A stretch of DNA of 64,000 bases from Symbiodinium natans (GCA_905221605.1 CAJNDS010001035.1:757634-821633), one strand, 5' to 3'. Positions 30,836 to 40,723 are shown, counted from the stretch's first letter. Numbers and translations: made by a program. The notes: generated by a model not told the origin, from the letters alone.

Positions 30836-31292
30836 ACCTTTTCTTTGTCTCCGGGGTCGGCAGCCGCAGGCTGAGTCTGGACGGCACGTCGGCGGACGGC
30901 AGGAGAGCATCCTGCACCCGAAACACCGGGCTTAGGGACCAATATAGGGTTGCTAAACGAGTTTTTGCTTCTTTCTTTTTTTGTTTTTGTTTGGGGGGTA
31001 GGGGGGGGGGTAGGGGGGGGGGGGGGGGGGGGGGGAGTGGGTTTAGGGTGAGGATTTGAGATTTGCGAGCTTTTGAAGATGTTTAGACTAGGTTTTGGGG
31101 TATGCGTGCATACTGAACCAGGATTTCGGCTTTCGGGGCCTGAAACCCATCTAAGCCCTTCCTCCTCAATACCCGAAGACTTAAGCCCTAGAAGTTTAGG
31201 CTAAGGCATTTTGAAAAACATGTGTTTCGCCGGCATGAGCCCGCCGACGGCGGAGGGTTTCGGCTGGGTTTGGGCTTGGGGGTTAAATCCTT

Positions 31293-31441
31293 GGGATTCT
31301 CTCCTGAAACTAGCAGCCCTTAATTGGGAGTATCGCGAGGGGTACTAGAATCCCCATTAAGGAGCTATTCCTGAGTAGGGATTGTAACAGGGTACGATAA
31401 TCACTCTTAAGGAGCTGTTAGTATATAAGGAGGAACATACC
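31293..31441. repeat. Foldback/MITE family M1, copy 4, enlarged
   Basis: Starts GGGATTCTCTCCTGAAACTA and ends GGAGGAACATACC. The inner part holds two successive arm-like units (CATTAAGGAGCTATT and CTTAAGGAGCTGTTAGTAT), so it looks like an internally duplicated copy. Confidence 0.6.
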
Positions 31442-31499
31442 AATCCATATTCTTGGAGTCCTGCGACAATGTTCAGGAGAAAAGCTCGGCTTTCTCCCC

Positions 31500-31605
31500 A
31501 AATCCCAAACCCCAAACCCCAAACCCCAAACCCCAAAAACCAAACCCCAAACCCCAAACCCCAAACCCCAAACCCCAAACCCCACACCCTAAACCCTACA
31601 CCCTA
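31500..31605. repeat. CCCCAAA array
   Basis: About 14 units in which the T of CCCTAAA is replaced by C. Frames on both strands (NPKPQTPNPKP and GLGFGVWG) are translations of it. Confidence 0.93.
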
Positions 31606-31909
31606 AGTGGCTGGGTTCTCGACCCAGGACACGAAAAACCCTCGCGAGTTCACACCCCAAGCCGCTTAAGTTATATGGGTTGGTGGTCTCTTTAAGTAGG
31701 GTTTAGGGTTTGGGGTTTTGGGTTTAGGGTTTAGGGTTTTATAGGGCATATATTCGGGTCTTGCTAGGGCATCTAGGGGCAATATTAAGGCATAAGGGCA
31801 ATAGATACAGAGGCCACCGGCCTTTATAACGCTTAAGACCCAAAGCTGACAGGGTCGGAGTTTAGGCGTCTTGAAGCGTAGAGTCTAGGGCTTAGGGCTT
31901 AGGCCCTAA

Positions 31910-31993
31910 ATTTGAAACCCTAAGCCCTAAACCCTAAACCCTACACCCTAAACCCTACACCCTAAACCCCAAACCCTAAACCCTAAACCCTAC
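31910..31993. repeat. CCCTAAA array with CCCTACA variants
   Basis: Eleven units, alternating CCCTAAA and CCCTACA. Confidence 0.92.
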
Positions 31994-32373
31994 ACCCTAA
32001 ACTAGGGTCTAGAGAGCCCCTCGGTTCGCAGGGTGGGAACCTGCACGAATACCGCCTGGGTCTCTCGGATGGTTTGGAGTTTAAGTGGTTTAAGGTTCTA
32101 GGGTTTAGGGTTTAGGGTTCAGGGTTTAGGGTTTAGGGTTTAGGGCTTAGAGTTCTATTGGGTTTTATACTTGGGTTTAAGGGGTTAGGGTGGAAAAAGG
32201 TTGGTTGGGTACTTGCTTGGGGCTTTGGTTTGCGTTTCGGGCTTAGAGAGCCGGAGTCGCGCGCTTAATGGGGTTTAGGGTTTAGGGTTTAGGATCTTGA
32301 CACGCTAGGTCCCCCCCCCTCAACGCTGAACCCGGAAGCCATTAAAACCCAAATGGGGGTTTACGAAGATAAA

Positions 32374-32438
32374 GGAACCCTGATATAGACCCCCAAATAG
32401 TAGGATTCTCCCATAACAAGGACCCCAAGAAGGTGCAC
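32374..32438 (-). repeat. Small dispersed element, family M7, copy 2 (reverse)
   Basis: GACCCCCAAATAGTAGGATT and CCATAACAAGGACCCC are the reverse complement of the 28,060 copy. A run of C follows. Confidence 0.6.
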
Positions 32439-32602
32439 CCCCCCCCCCCCCCAAGCCTTAAACCCTAAACCCTAAACCCTAAACCCTAAACCCTGAACCC
32501 TGAACCCTAAACCCTAATTTCGGAAACCCCCCTTCAAATCGCAGAAGCTGTGGACGTTGCAAAGGATTGCAGCAATGCAGGGCAGACTGCACAGGATGCC
32601 AT

Positions 32603-32670
32603 GCCCCCTGGCCAGAACATTCGGGTTTAGGGTTTAGGGTTTAGGGTCTTGCCTCCTGGCCAGAACACTC
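32603..32670. repeat. TTTAGGG array flanked by a 20-bp direct repeat
   Basis: GCCCCCTGGCCAGAACATTC (32,603-32,622) and GCCTCCTGGCCAGAACACTC (32,651-32,670) flank 28 bp of TTTAGGG units. They differ at two positions. This is what an insertion with target duplication would leave. Confidence 0.8.
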
Positions 32671-32671
32671 A

Positions 32672-32755
32672 TGGGTTTAGGGTTTAGGGTAGGGGTTAGG
32701 GTTTAGGGTTTGGGGTTTAGAGTTTAGGGTTTAGGGTTTAGGGTTTAGGGTTTAG
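32672..32755. repeat. TTTAGGG array
   Basis: About 11 units with TTTGGGG and TTTAGAG variants. Confidence 0.93.
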
Positions 32756-33010
32756 CGTCTTGCCCTGCCTTGGACCCCTGCACTGGTACCTTTGGGTTTT
32801 GGGGAACCGCTTTCAAGATCCTTAAGCTGGTACAAGTGCCATATTCGGAGTAGTTGTATTGGCGAACCTCATACGGGTACAACCTTCGGGGTGCGAGTCT
32901 TAGCCCCTTGAAATATGCAGGGTGCAGGGTGTAGGCGCCCCAAACCCCAAACCCCAAACCCCAAACCCCAAACCCTAAACCCTGAACCCTGAACCCTAAA
33001 CCCCCGGTTC

Positions 33011-33062
33011 AGGATGTCTAGGGTCGCGGTAACCAGCCTTTTTTTCTGGTTATTGGCTTTTG
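33011..33062. repeat. Short dispersed repeat M6, copy 1
   Basis: AGGATGTCTAGGGTCG, AACCAGCCTTTTT and CTGGTTATTG. The second copy is at 34,455-34,505. Both precede unique islands. Confidence 0.65.
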
Positions 33063-33236
33063 CGCTGCAATGGCTCCTCCAGAGAACCCATCGCCAGCCT
33101 GAATCCGGAACCCTAAACCCTAAACCCTAAACCCTAAGCCCTAAACCCTAAACCCTAAACCCTAGAATCCGGAATTCTGAAGGCAAGTCCTCAACGTGCG
33201 CCCGGATGGTGGCGCCTCTTGGATTCAACTAGGCTT

Positions 33237-33430
33237 TTGGGTTTAGGGGGTTTAGGGGGTTTAGGGGGTTTAGGGGGTTTAGGGGGGTTTAGGGGGGTTT
33301 AGGGGGGTTTAGGGGGTTTAGGGGGTTTAGGGGGTTTAGGGGGTTTAGGGGGTTTAGGGGGTTTACGGGGTTTACGGGGTGTAGGGGGTTTAGGGGGTTT
33401 AGGGGGTTTAGGGGGTTTAGGGTTTAGGGT
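33237..33430. repeat. Homogenised 9-bp variant array (TTTAGGGGG)
   Basis: About 20 units of TTTAGGGGG (three with an extra G), then a few TTTAGGG. A whole array has shifted from 7 to 9 bp, which points to local amplification rather than telomerase copying of one template. Confidence 0.94.
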
Positions 33431-33595
33431 TGAGGGTACGGATCAAGCCCCCCTGAAATCTAAAGCCCTCAGCCCCAAACCCGGTGCCCTAGGGTTTAGG
33501 GTTTAGGGTTTAGGGTTTGGGTTTGGGGTTTAGGGTTGAGGGCTGAGCATTTGGGGAGCATGTTCCAGTTGCTTCTTCAAAGGGTCCAAGAATCT

Positions 33596-33775
33596 CTCCC
33601 TCTCACTCTCCCCCTCTCACTCTCTCTCTCTCTCTCTCTCTCGCTCTGCCTCTCTCTCTCTCTCTCCCTCCTCCTCCCTCTCCCTCTCCCGCTCCCGCTC
33701 CCGCTCCGGCTCCCGCTCCCGCTCCCGCCCCCGCTCTCGCTCTCGCTCTCGCTCTCGCTCTCGCTCTCGCTCTCG

Positions 33776-33823
<48 letters not shown>

Positions 33824-33825
33824 CT
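33596..33825. repeat. Pyrimidine tract: (CT)n, (CCCGCT)n, (CTCGCT)n
   Basis: About 230 bp. All frames through it on either strand are SLSLSL, PLPLPL, RERERE or ARARAR and are not genes. Confidence 0.93.
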
Positions 33826-33835
33826 CTCTGTACAC

Positions 33836-34059
33836 ACAACATTGGACTTGGGCCCAACAAGGCTCCTATAGATACTTTGGGGCTTGAATACGCTTCTTTC
33901 TTTAAGTTGCTGGTGAGCCCTAAAGCCTCCACCCCCCATCACGCCGACAGAGTTTTCGAAGAAGCGGCGCCAGGCCTGCCAGGAAAGCCGAATCGCCAAG
34001 CTCAACGTCTTCACCGGGGTCTACGAGCCCTTCAGCTCTGCCTTGTTTTGGCGGTTTAG
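33836..34059 (+). CDS. Possible exon-like frame, weak
   Basis: N-I-G-L-G-P-N-K-A-P-I-D-T-L-G-L-E-Y-A-S, then FFKLLVSPKA and RVFEEAAPGLPGKP, reads like protein and ends at TAG near 34,057. The minus strand is open too (33,920-34,129), so the evidence is weak. Confidence 0.2.
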
Positions 34060-34454
34060 AGGATTGGAAGGCTCCGAGTCCCCCATCCCTGGGGACCCTA
34101 AACCCCTGACGAGCTCCTAAAACGTCCAACTAAACCCTAAACCCTAAACCCTAACCTTCAGCGTCGGTCCAGGCGGGGCAGGTTACGCGTGGCCTTTTTG
34201 AACGGAAGAAGTTTTTGGAAGTGGGCGGTTGGCTTGAGTTTAGGCCGAAACCCTAAAAGGAATAGGTTTGGTAGGGCGGCCCTCCACGATCGGGCCATGG
34301 CCGCCCTTCACATTGCTCGATGCCTTCAAGGCTCTACTGAAAACTGTCACATTTACAGCTTGTAATTACGCCGTACTACGCCAAACCCTAACCTAAACCC
34401 TAAACCCTCAACCCTAAACCCTAAATCCTGTGGTTGGAAGACGGCAGGCGGTCT

Positions 34455-34505
34455 AGGATGTCTAGGGTCGTGAGAACCAGCCTTTTTCTGGATATTGCTT
34501 TTTGG
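34455..34505. repeat. Short dispersed repeat M6, copy 2
   Basis: AGGATGTCTAGGGTCG, AACCAGCCTTTTT and CTGGATATTG, about 85% like copy 1. Confidence 0.65.
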
Positions 34506-34755
34506 GGATTGTGTAGGCTGTTGAGGGTTTTGGGAGCCCTGAACCCCTCCGTACTGCGGAATGGGGTTTAAAGGGCGGGTTTCGGCAGGATTTTCCGGAA
34601 AGTGTGTTTATTATTCGGGGACGTTTAATAAAAGGGCGAAGAGATTATACACCCTAGAGCCTGACATCCTTTCTGCGGTTGCGGTTTTTGCGGTCACAAG
34701 AATCCAGGCGATCAACTGCTCGTGGGCGCAGTGTCGCTCTGACCCCAACCCCTAC

Positions 34756-34845
34756 AACTTAAACCCTAAACCCTAGACCCTAAACCCTAAACCCTAAACC
34801 CTAAATCCTAAACCCTAAACCCTAAACCCTAAACCCCAAACCCTA
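34756..34845. repeat. CCCTAAA array
   Basis: Twelve units, nearly clean. Confidence 0.94.
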
Positions 34846-34983
34846 GATGAAATTGCCTAAGCGCGAAAAAGCCCTTGAAAGCCTGAAAACCGCAGCACAC
34901 GCTGAACCCTCAAGACTCGCTCACAATCAGCCTGGCTCCCAAGACCCAGGGAACGCTTTTCTGCGCCCTCAAGTGTTTGCAGG

Positions 34984-35034
34984 AGTTTAGGGTTTAGGGT
35001 TTAGGGTTTAGGGTTTAGGGTTTAGGGTGTAGGG
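34984..35034. repeat. TTTAGGG array abutting an exon-like island
   Basis: Seven units; the last is followed by GTGCCCAG and the island at 35,043. Confidence 0.93.
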
Positions 35035-35042
35035 TGCCCAGG

Positions 35043-35120
35043 ACTCTCTGTACCTTCGATGCCGCTTGCTTCAACGCCTGCGGCATCAACCCGAATGACG
35101 ACATGTGCCTCAGAGCCCTT
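35043..35120 (+). CDS. Exon-like island with L-C-x-F-D-A-A-C-F-N-A-C-G-I-N-P
   Basis: After TGCCCAG the frame reads T-L-C-T-F-D-A-A-C-F-N-A-C-G-I-N-P-N-D-D, then M-C-L-R-A. It has four Cys in about 22 residues, as in an extracellular or disulfide-rich domain. It resembles the island at 52,268-52,332 (L-C-N-L and A-C-G-I-N-P), 17 kb away on the same strand. The frame continues to a stop at 35,217, but the later part looks less protein-like. No named family recognised. Confidence 0.4.
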
Positions 35121-35589
35121 TTGTGGCGTAGGCTACGGCTGCCCCTCAAGGTTGTAAGGGCCTGCAAGCTCTACGCAGCCCTACTTGGAGGTTCAGGGTA
35201 CCTAGAACCCCAAGTATAGCTGCACTCGTAAGCCCCCTAAGGCCCCTAAGTCCCCTAAGTATAGGTGATAAGTAGACGTAGAATTGAATAAGTACTGAAC
35301 CTCAAAGTAGAGATCCCGTAGCCTTGTGTCAGCCCGGAAATCCCACATGAACCCGCAGCTGTTCAGGGGCAGAGGGAGGGCTAGTGGCAGGGGTTTAGGA
35401 GATGCAAAGGCCCAAACGCAGTAAAGTCAATAGCCCGAAACCCAAACCCCCCAACCCGAACGGCTCCTCAACTCTCGTGGCTTCTGGGTTGCTTGGGATG
35501 TTGCTGCGAGTTTGGCCCGGGACTTTCCCGAAGACCTTCAACACTAAGTGGGAGTTTCATTGGGGTCCATTTGTTATAAACCCTAAAAG

Positions 35590-35773
35590 CCGGCTCAAGC
35601 CCTGCAACCCTGGACGCAACAAAGGATCTACTGCGAGCTCGAGGGAACTCCGCGTGTCTCGGCCGGCGTTGGTTTTGGTGATTTCGGGGGCGAGTTTCGG
35701 GTTCATTCAGCAGCCCATTCAGGCGCTTTCGGGCCTTTGGGGAAGACGTTGCGCTCGGCCGAGTCGAGCTTGA
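35590..35773 (+). CDS. Possible exon-like island containing an I-Y-C motif
   Basis: One frame reads Q-Q-R-I-Y-C-E-L-E-G-T-P-R-V-S-A-G-V-G-F, then GDFGGEF. I-Y-C recalls the W-x-F-x-G-x-[VI]-Y-C-A islands at 44,489 and 60,216. Other frames are open on both strands here, so the reading is tentative. Confidence 0.2.
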
Positions 35774-35780
35774 GCTTCCC

Positions 35781-35888
35781 AAAGAGCCCAATACCCCGTA
35801 GTTAAGGAATATGCCTTAAAAATCATACTAAGGATAGCCTATATAGTTTAAGGAGTATTCCTTAATTAAGGGGTATATTGGGCTCTTT
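35781..35888. repeat. Foldback element family M2, short copy
   Basis: AAAGAGCCCAATA and TATTGGGCTCTTT are perfect termini. The inner TTAAGGAATATGCC and GAGTATTCCTTAATTAAGGG pair and match M2 at 26,041-26,115. Confidence 0.75.
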
Positions 35889-35994
35889 GAGTTGTTTTTC
35901 ACAGCACAGCTTTGCTGAGCGGCTTTTCCTCGTCTTGCCAGTTCATGTTCGACGGGAATCCCCAACGGAGTTCAGCGCCTGCAGGCCCTAGCCC

Positions 35995-36075
35995 TGAACC
36001 CTAAACCCTAAACCCTAGCCCTAAACCCTAAACCCTAAACCCTGAACCCTAAACCCTAAGCCCTAAACCCTGAAC
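35995..36075. repeat. CCCTAAA array
   Basis: Eleven units with CCCTAGC and CCCTGAA variants. Confidence 0.92.
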
Positions 36076-36190
36076 TTGCCTCCAATTCAGCCCCTGGTCT
36101 AGAGTCGAATCTCCGGCCGGGTTTAGGGGTTTGGGCTTCGGCCCTAAACCGCCTAAACCCTAAACCCTAAACCCTAAACCCTAAAGTAGT

Positions 36191-36262
36191 GTTCAGCATC
36201 TCAAGTCCAAGCACTCACTAGCCAAGCAGCTTGTCAAGCGATAGAATCATGCCCACAAGCCA
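36191..36262. repeat. Dispersed element family M5, copy 2
   Basis: GTTCAGCATCTCAAGTCCAA and CACTCACTAGCCAAGCAGC. The right half is lost. It follows a CCCTAAA array (36,150-36,185). Confidence 0.65.
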
Positions 36263-36384
36263 GCTTCAACCCTGACAATCATCAAATAGCCAGGGCCAAA
36301 GCCTTGAAGAGTTTAGGGTTTAGGGTTTAGGGTTTAGGGTTTAGAGTTTAGGGTTTTTCTCCCCGGCCCGCGAGATTACCCTTG

Positions 36385-36460
36385 GACCCTTGCCCACGCA
36401 ACCTTCATCTGAGATTTTCGACCCTTCCCCGCGAAATTTTGGACCTTGCCGGGGGCGCGC
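36385..36460. repeat. Degenerate relative of the 21-bp GACCTTGCCCGCTAAATATAT repeat
   Basis: GGACCCTTGCCCACG, GACCCTTCCCCGCGAAATTT and GGACCTTGCC, spaced near 20-30 bp. Confidence 0.5.
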
Positions 36461-36574
36461 GCGTCCACCACTCTAAGTCCTAAACCCTTGACCCGAAAAA
36501 CCCTAAACCCTAAACCCTAAACCCTAAACCCTTTTGCCTAAACCCTAAACCCTACCCAAAAGGCCTGTCCACCC

Positions 36575-37275
36575 ATCCGGCTCTGGCTCCAAAAGAGGAA
36601 ACTGGAAGGGAGACAAGAAGGCGGCTCCTAAATTCCGTCGAGGTTCTGGTTTCAATTTGGGAGGCCAGAAAGGCCGAGGGGAGGGCAAACAAGAAGGGAG
36701 ACAAGAGGGACACAGAAGTGGGTTTAGGGTTTAGGGTTTAGGGTTTAGGGTGTAGGAGTTTAGGGTTTAGGGTTTAGGGTTTATTGTTTAGGGTTCAGGG
36801 AGACAAGACGGGAGACAGGAGGGGAGACAGGAAAGGAGACGAAAAGGTGGCGCATTTACCAATCCCGCACTGTCTTCAAAGGGGAGACAAGAAGAAGAAG
36901 GGCGCACGTCCACCGATCCCCAGTTCGACAGTGAAACAAGAAAGGGACGAGTCCACCGATCAAGCTCTGGCTCGCACAGAATAGGAAGAGGAGAAGGGGG
37001 ACCACGAATCCAGATCTTGCTAAAAGGAAGGACAGGGAGGTCCGAGGCAAGAAGGGCGCGCGTTCTCCGACCGGGTCCGGTCCAACAGGGAGAGCGCGCG
37101 TGTCCAAAGATCCCGCTCTGGAGAGACGAGCAAGGACACAAGAGGAGAGACAAGAGGGGAGAGAAGAAGGAACCGCCGATCCGGCTCTGCTTGCAAAGGG
37201 AAGATAAGCAGGGAAACAAGAGCAAAGACAAGAAGGGGGGTGCGTCCGCCGATCGGGCTCTAGGTGCAAAGGAGA
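36575..37275. repeat. Purine-rich minisatellite (GGGAGACAAGAAGG and CCGATCCGGCTCTG words)
   Basis: A degenerate unit of about 60-100 bp joins A-G-rich GGGAGACAAGA with TCCACCGATC and GGCTCTG. At least seven units are recognisable. It is split by a TTTAGGG array at 36,720-36,800. Open frames on both strands follow from the repeat. Confidence 0.75.
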
Positions 37276-37488
37276 CAATTTAGGGTTTAGGGTTTAGGGT
37301 TTAGGGGGAATGTTGGGGCGCGTCCGCCCTTGCCAAGGCTATCTGGTCCGGATAACATGTCCGACCAACGGAGGCGGGGAGCTCCTTGTGGAGGGTTTCG
37401 GAAGTATCGGGTTAGGGTTTAGGGTTTAGGGTTTTAGGGTTTAGGGTTTAGGGATTCAGGGCTTGAGGACTCAGGGGCGTGTAGGGCC

Positions 37489-37737
37489 TTGTGGTTTGCA
37501 GGTGCGACGGTTTACGGTGCAGCGGGGATGGCTCAAAGGGCACTGTCTTCTGTACGACTTGCTGCGGTCTCACAAGGCATTTCGGCGAGTTTGTTGATAT
37601 GTTTCTTCACAGCTTCTTTATATCGTTGGGGCTTGGGTTGTGAAGGACTTGGCCAATATAGGGCTTCTGAAAAACCTTGCGGGGGACGTAAGCCTCACAA
37701 CTGCACTGCGAGGCTGATACCCACAGAAGTACTGTAA
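37489..37737 (+). CDS. Weak exon-like frame
   Basis: G-A-T-V-Y-G-A-A-G-M-A-Q-R-A-L-S-S-V-R-L, then A-A-V-S-Q-G-I-S, reads like a helical peptide. The rest, to the TAA at 37,735, is unremarkable and no family is recognised. The following 400 bp (37,740-38,210) hold no supported gene. Confidence 0.2.
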   Translation: MWFAGATVYGAAGMAQRALSSVRLAAVSQGISASLLICFFTASLYRWGLGCEGLGQYRASEKPCGGRKPHNCTARLIPTEVL

Positions 37738-38225
37738 CCTTCAGCTGGAAAGTGGGCTGATGTACAGTATGCTCCCCACTTTTTCTTTGAGGCTTGGATT
37801 GCAGGGATTAAAGGTTTCAGGTTTTGGGGGCTTGGGGGCGTAGTGATCTTTGACGAAGTCTGCGCAAGATCCTGGATCCTTTTGCTACCTCGGGACGCAG
37901 TTCGTGTCGGTCTCCGCTGGCTTTCGGAGTTTCTTGGCGTCAGAACAAGAAGCTCTGCACCCAAACTCAATTAAAATCTCAAGCCTTGCAGCTTTTTTTG
38001 AACCCTGCGCCGGAATGCACGGAACCTGCCCATGAAGTCTTGCTGCGTTGCAGCGTCGCCGGGGTTCAAGGCGCGGGGCATCGCGGGGCTGTCTATCATG
38101 AGAAGCCTGCTTGTCATCCGAAGCCACAAGAAACGGTAGTCGCCGTGTGATAAGCAAAAGCATAGCAGTCACAGAAATTCTTTCGTGTTGTTTGAACAAA
38201 TAGTGTCGCTTTCCTGGGCCTGCCC

Positions 38226-38286
38226 CTCCCCCCCCCCCCCTACCCCCTCCCTCCCCCCCCCCCCCACCACCCTTTTTCCCCGCCTC

Positions 38287-38340
<54 letters not shown>
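38226..38340. repeat. Poly-C tract
   Basis: About 115 bp, including an unbroken run of about 50 C (38,287-38,339). Length is doubtful. Confidence 0.9.
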
Positions 38341-38581
38341 AGACCCTCCTCCAAACCCTGACTTCTGGGTGCAGTTTTCGGCTTTAGGGTTTAGGGGTGG
38401 TTTAGGGAGAACAGTTAGGTTCCGTTCTTGGCCCTTCTCCCCTGGTCCATCCCTTTTAACAGGACCTTGCTTAGGGTTGAGGAGTTACGGTTTAGGGTTC
38501 AGGGTTTAGGGTTCAGGGTTTAGGGTTTAGGGTTTATAGGGTTTAGATCCCCCACCCCACTGCCCCAAGATGATGTCTAAG

Positions 38582-38648
38582 GCAACAGTCAGTTTGTCTT
38601 CGTCGCCTTCGACAACTCGGAGGTGCGCACGCAAGCAGGCAGGGCCGC
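38582..38648 (+). CDS. Exon-like island, beta-strand-like peptide
   Basis: TCTAAG precedes G-N-S-Q-F-V-F-V-A-F-D-N-S-E-V-R-T-Q-A-G-R. The F-V-F-V-x-F-D pattern resembles the 45,062 island (V-F-E-V-F-V-D-S). Both flanks are telomere-like or GC-rich repeats. Confidence 0.33.
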
Positions 38649-38689
38649 GGGCCTGCGGGGCTTCGGGGCTTCGGGGCTTCGGGGCTTCG

Positions 38690-38757
38690 GGTTTAGGGTT
38701 TAGGGTTTAGGGTTTAGGGTTTAGGGTTTAGGGTTTAGGGTTTAGGGTTTAGGGTTC
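38690..38757. repeat. Clean TTTAGGG array
   Basis: Nine perfect units, preceded by a short GGGGCTTC repeat (38,658-38,688). Confidence 0.95.
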
Positions 38758-39654
38758 CCGCAAAGACTTGGCAGCCCAGTGGTGCACTTTTGCCTTCTTC
38801 TTGTGGTTGGTTCAAGGTTGCCCCATAAAGTGACCAAGCCCTAAAAGGGTTGAGGGTTTAGGGTTTAGGGTTTAGGGTTATTTTAATGGTATAGGGCTCT
38901 TAAGAGGGTTCTTAAGGGGTTCATGGGGGTAGGTACCTAGGAGACCCTCGGGAAGCTTCGGGAGCCTTAGGGAGTAGTGGGGAGTGTTAGGGAACCTTGG
39001 GTTGCATACCGCCCCCCCTTGAACCTCCCGGAAGAACCCCAAGAGGATGCTCCGAACAAGTTGAGGGGCTTAGGGCTGAGGCAGGGCGTAGAGCTACTTA
39101 CGCTCTTGGCTTCAGGTTTAGGGTTTAGGGTTTAGGGCTGACTAGACGGCTAAGGAGCCTCCACTGCCACCGCCTTCACCCTCAGACCCGAGAGCCTAAA
39201 CCCTACACCCTAAACCCTAAACCCTAAACCCTAAACCCTAAATCCCCGAAAGCCTGAAAACCGAGCCCAAAACACCCTGAACGAGTGCCTCAAACCTCAC
39301 AGCCTGCCTTCGAACCTCAAGGGGTGCTGCGGTCGCAGGCTTGCAGAACCTTGATGGCTTCGCCACCGAGCCCCGGCACGCACTCGCAAGCCAGAGCTCA
39401 GTTAACGGTTGTTGCAGAGGGTTTGGGGCTTCAGGTTTGTGTTTCCTAAGCCGCCGAAGCCCCAAACCTTCAAAATAAAGCCCTTTAAGGCCCTGTTGAG
39501 GCCCTTTCAATCCCCACTTCAAAGGGCCTCTTTAGGGTTGTTTTTTGGGGTTCGGGCTTAGGGCCTAAGCCTTGGATCCCAAAACCGACCAGAACACGGC
39601 GGAACTCGAGGCCCGGAAGCCTCAACCGCCCTTACGATTTTTGGGGTTTGGGGT

Positions 39655-39745
39655 TCTTTAGGGTTTAGGGTTTAGGGTTTAGGGTTTAGGGTTTAGGGTT
39701 TAGGGGTTTCGGGTTTAGGGTTTAGGGTTCAGGGTGTAGGGTTTA
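39655..39745. repeat. TTTAGGG array ending at an exon-like island
   Basis: About 12 units; the last TTTAG is followed directly by the island at 39,747, as if the array supplied the acceptor AG. Confidence 0.92.
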
Positions 39746-39746
39746 G

Positions 39747-39829
39747 CCAACGACCAGGCAGCGGAAGCCCAGAACATCGACTTGAGACGCTTGGGCAAAG
39801 CCTTCAGTCGGACCTTTTTTTCCTTTCAG
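39747..39829 (+). CDS. Exon-like island directly after TTTAG
   Basis: The frame reads A-N-D-Q-A-A-E-A-Q-N-I-D-L-R-R-L-G-K-A-F, then S-R-T-F-F. The region ends in a pyrimidine-rich TTTTTTTCCTTTCAG that itself looks like a splice acceptor, so the exon may end earlier and another begin at 39,830. No family recognised. Confidence 0.3.
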
Positions 39830-40003
39830 CCTCAAGTCGGGCATTCAGTTGCGCTTGGTCAGTTCTTAAAGGGTTTGGGGTTTAGGGTGTAGGGTGTAGG
39901 GTTTAGGTTGGGGGGTTTAGGGCCTTCCTTTGTGGCTCTTGGAGGTTTTGGGGCTGTGAGTGGGGGTGTCTTTCGACCACCTCACTCAAGCTTCGCTGCA
40001 CCG

Positions 40004-40100
40004 CTAGGACCGGAGGAGGCCCCTATTTCCCTTTTTTAGGGCTGGGGTTCCCTCATAATCCCCTTAACACCAAAAAGGGCACCTTTTCTTTTTTCTCCTA
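40004..40100. repeat. Dispersed element family M4, copy 1
   Basis: GGACCGGAGGAGGCCCCTAT, TTTCCCTTTTTTAGGGCTGG, GGTTCCCTCATAATCCCCTT and CCAAAAAGGGCACC, in the same order as 42,721-42,835. Confidence 0.7.
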
Positions 40101-40461
40101 GGGTTCTAAACCCTAAACCCTAAACCTTAAACCCTCAACCCTCTGGGTCTAATAGGTCTTCAGGGGGGAACTGGGAGCTTCATGTCTGTCCTCATGGGTC
40201 TCATAGAGTTTAGGGTTTAGGGTTTAGGGTTTAGGGTTTAGGTTCTGTCCTGAGGGCCGGGGCCGAGCCTCAAACGCCTGCATTTTTTTCAAAGCCCGAA
40301 CTGAGCCCTTTACCCATGCGAAGCATTGACTACACCCCCCCCCCCCGAAAAAAAACAATTAGAGAACAAGAAAGCAAGCAAGCAATGAAGAAGTACTCTT
40401 GCTCATAGGGGAAATATAGGGATTAGTGTCTTTCATGGTTTTGGGGGGTTCTTAAGCATAG

Positions 40462-40622
40462 TCTAGGACCCGGAGTGGGCTTATTTCCTTTTTTTTGCGG
40501 TTGGGGTTCCCTCATAAAACCACAGAGGGTTTAGGGTTTAGGGTTTAGGGTTTAGGGTTTAGGGTTTAGGGTTTAGGGTTTAGGGTTACTTTTTATTCCT
40601 GGGCTCCTGGGTCTAGAAGTTG
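40462..40622. repeat. Dispersed element family M4, copy 2, interrupted by a TTTAGGG array
   Basis: The left part (40,462-40,522, TTATTTCC, T8, TTGGGGTTCCCTCATA) and the right part (40,587-40,622, ATTCCTGGGCTCCTGGGTCT) match the two ends of copy 3. Nine TTTAGGG units (40,525-40,586) stand where copies 1 and 3 have unique sequence. Confidence 0.65.
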
Positions 40623-40723
40623 ACGGCTGCACCAATTGGCGTGCACCTGCGGCTTCCTTGGTTGGGCCCTGTGGCGGCTTGAAGACATCTGGTTTCCGAC
40701 AGTAGGGGGTACCCTTTTTGGGG

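Noticed and set aside
31357-31695. Frames giving GLGFGVWG or NPKPQTPNPKP, here and at 23,350-23,703 and 40,803-41,018
   Set aside because: Translations of CCCCAAA/TTTGGGG units.
33536-34014. Open frames up to 145 codons with LSLSLS, PLPLPL, RERERE, ARARAR
   Set aside because: Translation of a pyrimidine microsatellite, open on both strands.
36784-37283. Frames of 66-147 codons on both strands
   Set aside because: They lie within a degenerate purine-rich minisatellite and mirror each other.
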